Position numbers and translations under genes: made by a program. From contig CP141137.1 in NCBI GenBank assembly GCA_035236585.1, positions 42,492,057 to 42,556,056 of the forward strand: a stretch of 64,000 nucleotides of DNA, written 5' to 3'. Positions 62,275-64,000 of the stretch are shown in pieces. This stretch comes from Warburgia ugandensis (lineage: Eukaryota > Streptophyta > Magnoliopsida > Canellales > Canellaceae). Position 1 is the stretch's first letter, and each line of letters begins with the position of its first letter. Under the pieces are notes generated by a model. The model saw only the letters and a list, made by a program, of their open reading frames with translations, made no database searches and was not told where the DNA came from.

Positions 62275-62740
62275 TAAGGTGTCTGGAATGACTCCCTTGC
62301 AAAGGTGGTGGAAATGAATGACTTTGGATTGAGTCCATTTCTAGTCACCTTTTGATTCTCCAATTACTTCTTTACTTGCCATAGGAAAGCCTTGAACCTT
62401 GATTACACCTTTGATCGATGACATTTAGGCTTTGGCTTGCTTGGGTTTCCTAGTTAGATTAGGAAATCTCAATTCTTATCTTGATCAAGCTTGGCCTTTG
62501 GATCACCTTCTCAACACCTACTATAGATGGAAAACCTTAATTAAGTCCTAGCAGATTATGATCATTCACATACTTACTTTGGATTAGCCTTTGGACCTGC
62601 AAAATATCAAACTTTTGAATTATTAAGTAAAAAATGCATGTTGTACAAAATTTTGGCCAAAACCCCTAAATTTAATACTATAACTTATAACACATGGGCT
62701 ACAATTTGGGTACTTTTTATACAAAATTGAACACTTATCA

Positions 62741-64000
62741 TCTTGCATCTAATGTACTCAAACAATACAAAATTTGGCGTTTTTGGGCACAATATTGAGA
62801 AATCAACAGAAAAGCTTACTCTTATAACTCAATAAGCATATATAATGTTTCCCAATAGGTAAAACCCAAAGGAGAATTTTTACACCAAAGAATCCCAAAA
62901 ATATGTGTGTAAAATAAAGTGGGAGAAAGGATATTCAAAAGACATGTAAATGAGATGATGTTGGTGATGTAATTTTATGGAATGATAGATGATAGGATGG
63001 GAATATAAGGACATGAAAATAAAGTGGATATGATGCGTGAAAAATTTTAGAAAATTAAAACAATATCTGAATGAAAAAGGACGTGTAAAAGAGAGTGAGA
63101 TAGGATGTCAAAAAATAGATGATGGCAAGATATAGCTAGGGTGTGAATTTTGGCATGAATTTTTTTTTTTTTGGATAGATTATAGGATGAAATATCAGGT
63201 TACTGAATTTTGGAGATAGGGATAAATTTAGGAAAAAAAATAGTATAAAGAAGAAAAGTGCATGTAAAAGAGAGTAGAAAATATCATATGGAAGGAAATA
63301 GTTAGGTTGTGAATTTATGGGAGATATTAGGTGGCATGATAGAGTATGGGATTAATATTATAGGGTGTGAAAATCAGGTATTTATGTTGTGAAAAAATAA
63401 TGAAATAAAAATATGGAAGAATGGATGTGTAAAGGAAGGAATAATGTAGGAAAACAATGAAAAATTCACCTCCTTTGGATGTTTTACATGCAGTACCCCT
63501 TTAGAATCCTTTCTCCTCTTCCTATCCAAGAATCCTCCCTTTATTTAGATCTATATGTTGTTGCATTGGGGCTTTGGGAAAGCCTTCCATGGTTTAGATG
63601 TGGCCCCCACCCCATTTATAATTCACATGGGAGCTTAAGGAAGATGTAAGATTTCTGAAGGAAACTCCTTCCTGTCTCCTCCTTATCTCTTTCATTATTA
63701 TCCTCTCTTCTTGACTCTATTTTGTTCTTTGCCCCACATTATAGAACATTCTAGTGTGAGTCTTCCTACATGATGGGATGCCTGGCTCTAAACTAAGCTG
63801 CGGGGCTTACCACCACATCCTCTTCTGATTCGAATGACGACCGATGGCCTCTGGATAAATATGGTTGAAAACAAAGTGGGGGAGGCTTAGGGGAACTTAT
63901 CCAGTAATCTCTTGCTGAAAATGAGGGCGCTCATTTTCAGTTGGACATTGATTTGAACCTCAAACCACCTATTTTCTTCTTTGCAGCCTTTTTATGTTCA
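62741..64000. other. Repeat-like AT-rich tail of the window, no gene recognised
   Basis: At 62900-63470 loosely repeated phrases (GGATGTGTAAA, GTAAAAGAGAGT, TAGGATG, ATGAAAATAAA) suggest a very diverged tandem array. A polypurine-type tract, AAAGTGGGGGAGG, lies at 63873-63885, as found upstream of plant LTRs, but no TG-starting LTR follows that I can support. Confidence 0.4.
63915..63940. repeat. Perfect 11-bp stem hairpin
   Basis: CTGAAAATGAG, loop GGCG, CTCATTTTCAG. It is a perfect inverted repeat with a four-base loop, 30 bp after the polypurine-type tract. Its function is unknown. Confidence 0.7.

Larger units (their letters stand above)
57282..62740 (-). mobile_element. LTR-like arm 2 of the inverted repeat, interrupted by solo LTR 2
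   Basis: Read on the minus strand it begins TGATAAGTGTTCAATTTTG at 62740. It continues through the arm 1 blocks and ends past CCTTATGGGATTGACC, a plant LTR tail motif, near GCTATACCA at 57282. Without the nested 2.8-kb solo LTR it is about 2.65 kb. No polypurine tract precedes it, and no target duplication was found. The exact right end (57282) is inferred from the junction with arm 1. Confidence 0.7.

Overview
This window looks like nuclear DNA of a flowering plant with a repeat-rich, fairly large genome. The evidence is one intact multi-exon plant gene with GT-AG introns, a decayed insertion of plastid 16S rRNA DNA, plant-type Ty3/gypsy, LINE and hAT relics, and very long simple-sequence tracts. 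I could not place the species from sequence alone. A non-grass angiosperm seems likely, but this is only an impression.

The one gene I would call functional is on the + strand at 10941-24078. It is an IQ67-domain (IQD) calmodulin-binding scaffold protein with six coding exons and 440 codons. Its probable promoter and GA-rich leader lie near 1350-1550, so the transcription unit may span about 23 kb. Its introns hold much of the interesting material. The presumed 5'-leader intron contains three LTRs plus a decayed gypsy body (4075-8239). Intron 1 holds a plastid rrn16 fragment (about 11853-12208). The 7.1-kb intron 4 holds an antisense hAT transposase relic and a 1.17-kb non-autonomous element with an 8-bp target-site duplication (TSD).

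From 24.3 to 35 kb is intergenic sequence with a scrambled relic of a Core-2/I-branching glycosyltransferase gene (26774-26961), a possible large DNA element with subterminal repeats (about 30.97-33.71 kb), and a 360-bp tandem repeat. At 35.06-38.59 kb there is a nested structure. A LINE relic (+ strand) is split by a minus-strand LTR element that carries a decayed piece of the gene for the beta subunit of pyrophosphate-dependent fructose-6-phosphate 1-phosphotransferase (PFP).

From 38.6 to 64 kb I see no host gene. This part is AT-rich repeat debris with long microsatellites, two large solo LTRs of one family (46056-48736 and 59477-62274) each with a 5-bp TSD, and a 7.6-kb inverted repeat of LTR-like arms (55138-62740), into which the second solo LTR inserted.

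The genes do not form an operon or pathway. The window is best read as one long-intron housekeeping-type gene followed by a retrotransposon graveyard. All coordinates of exons, LTR ends and TSDs were read by eye.
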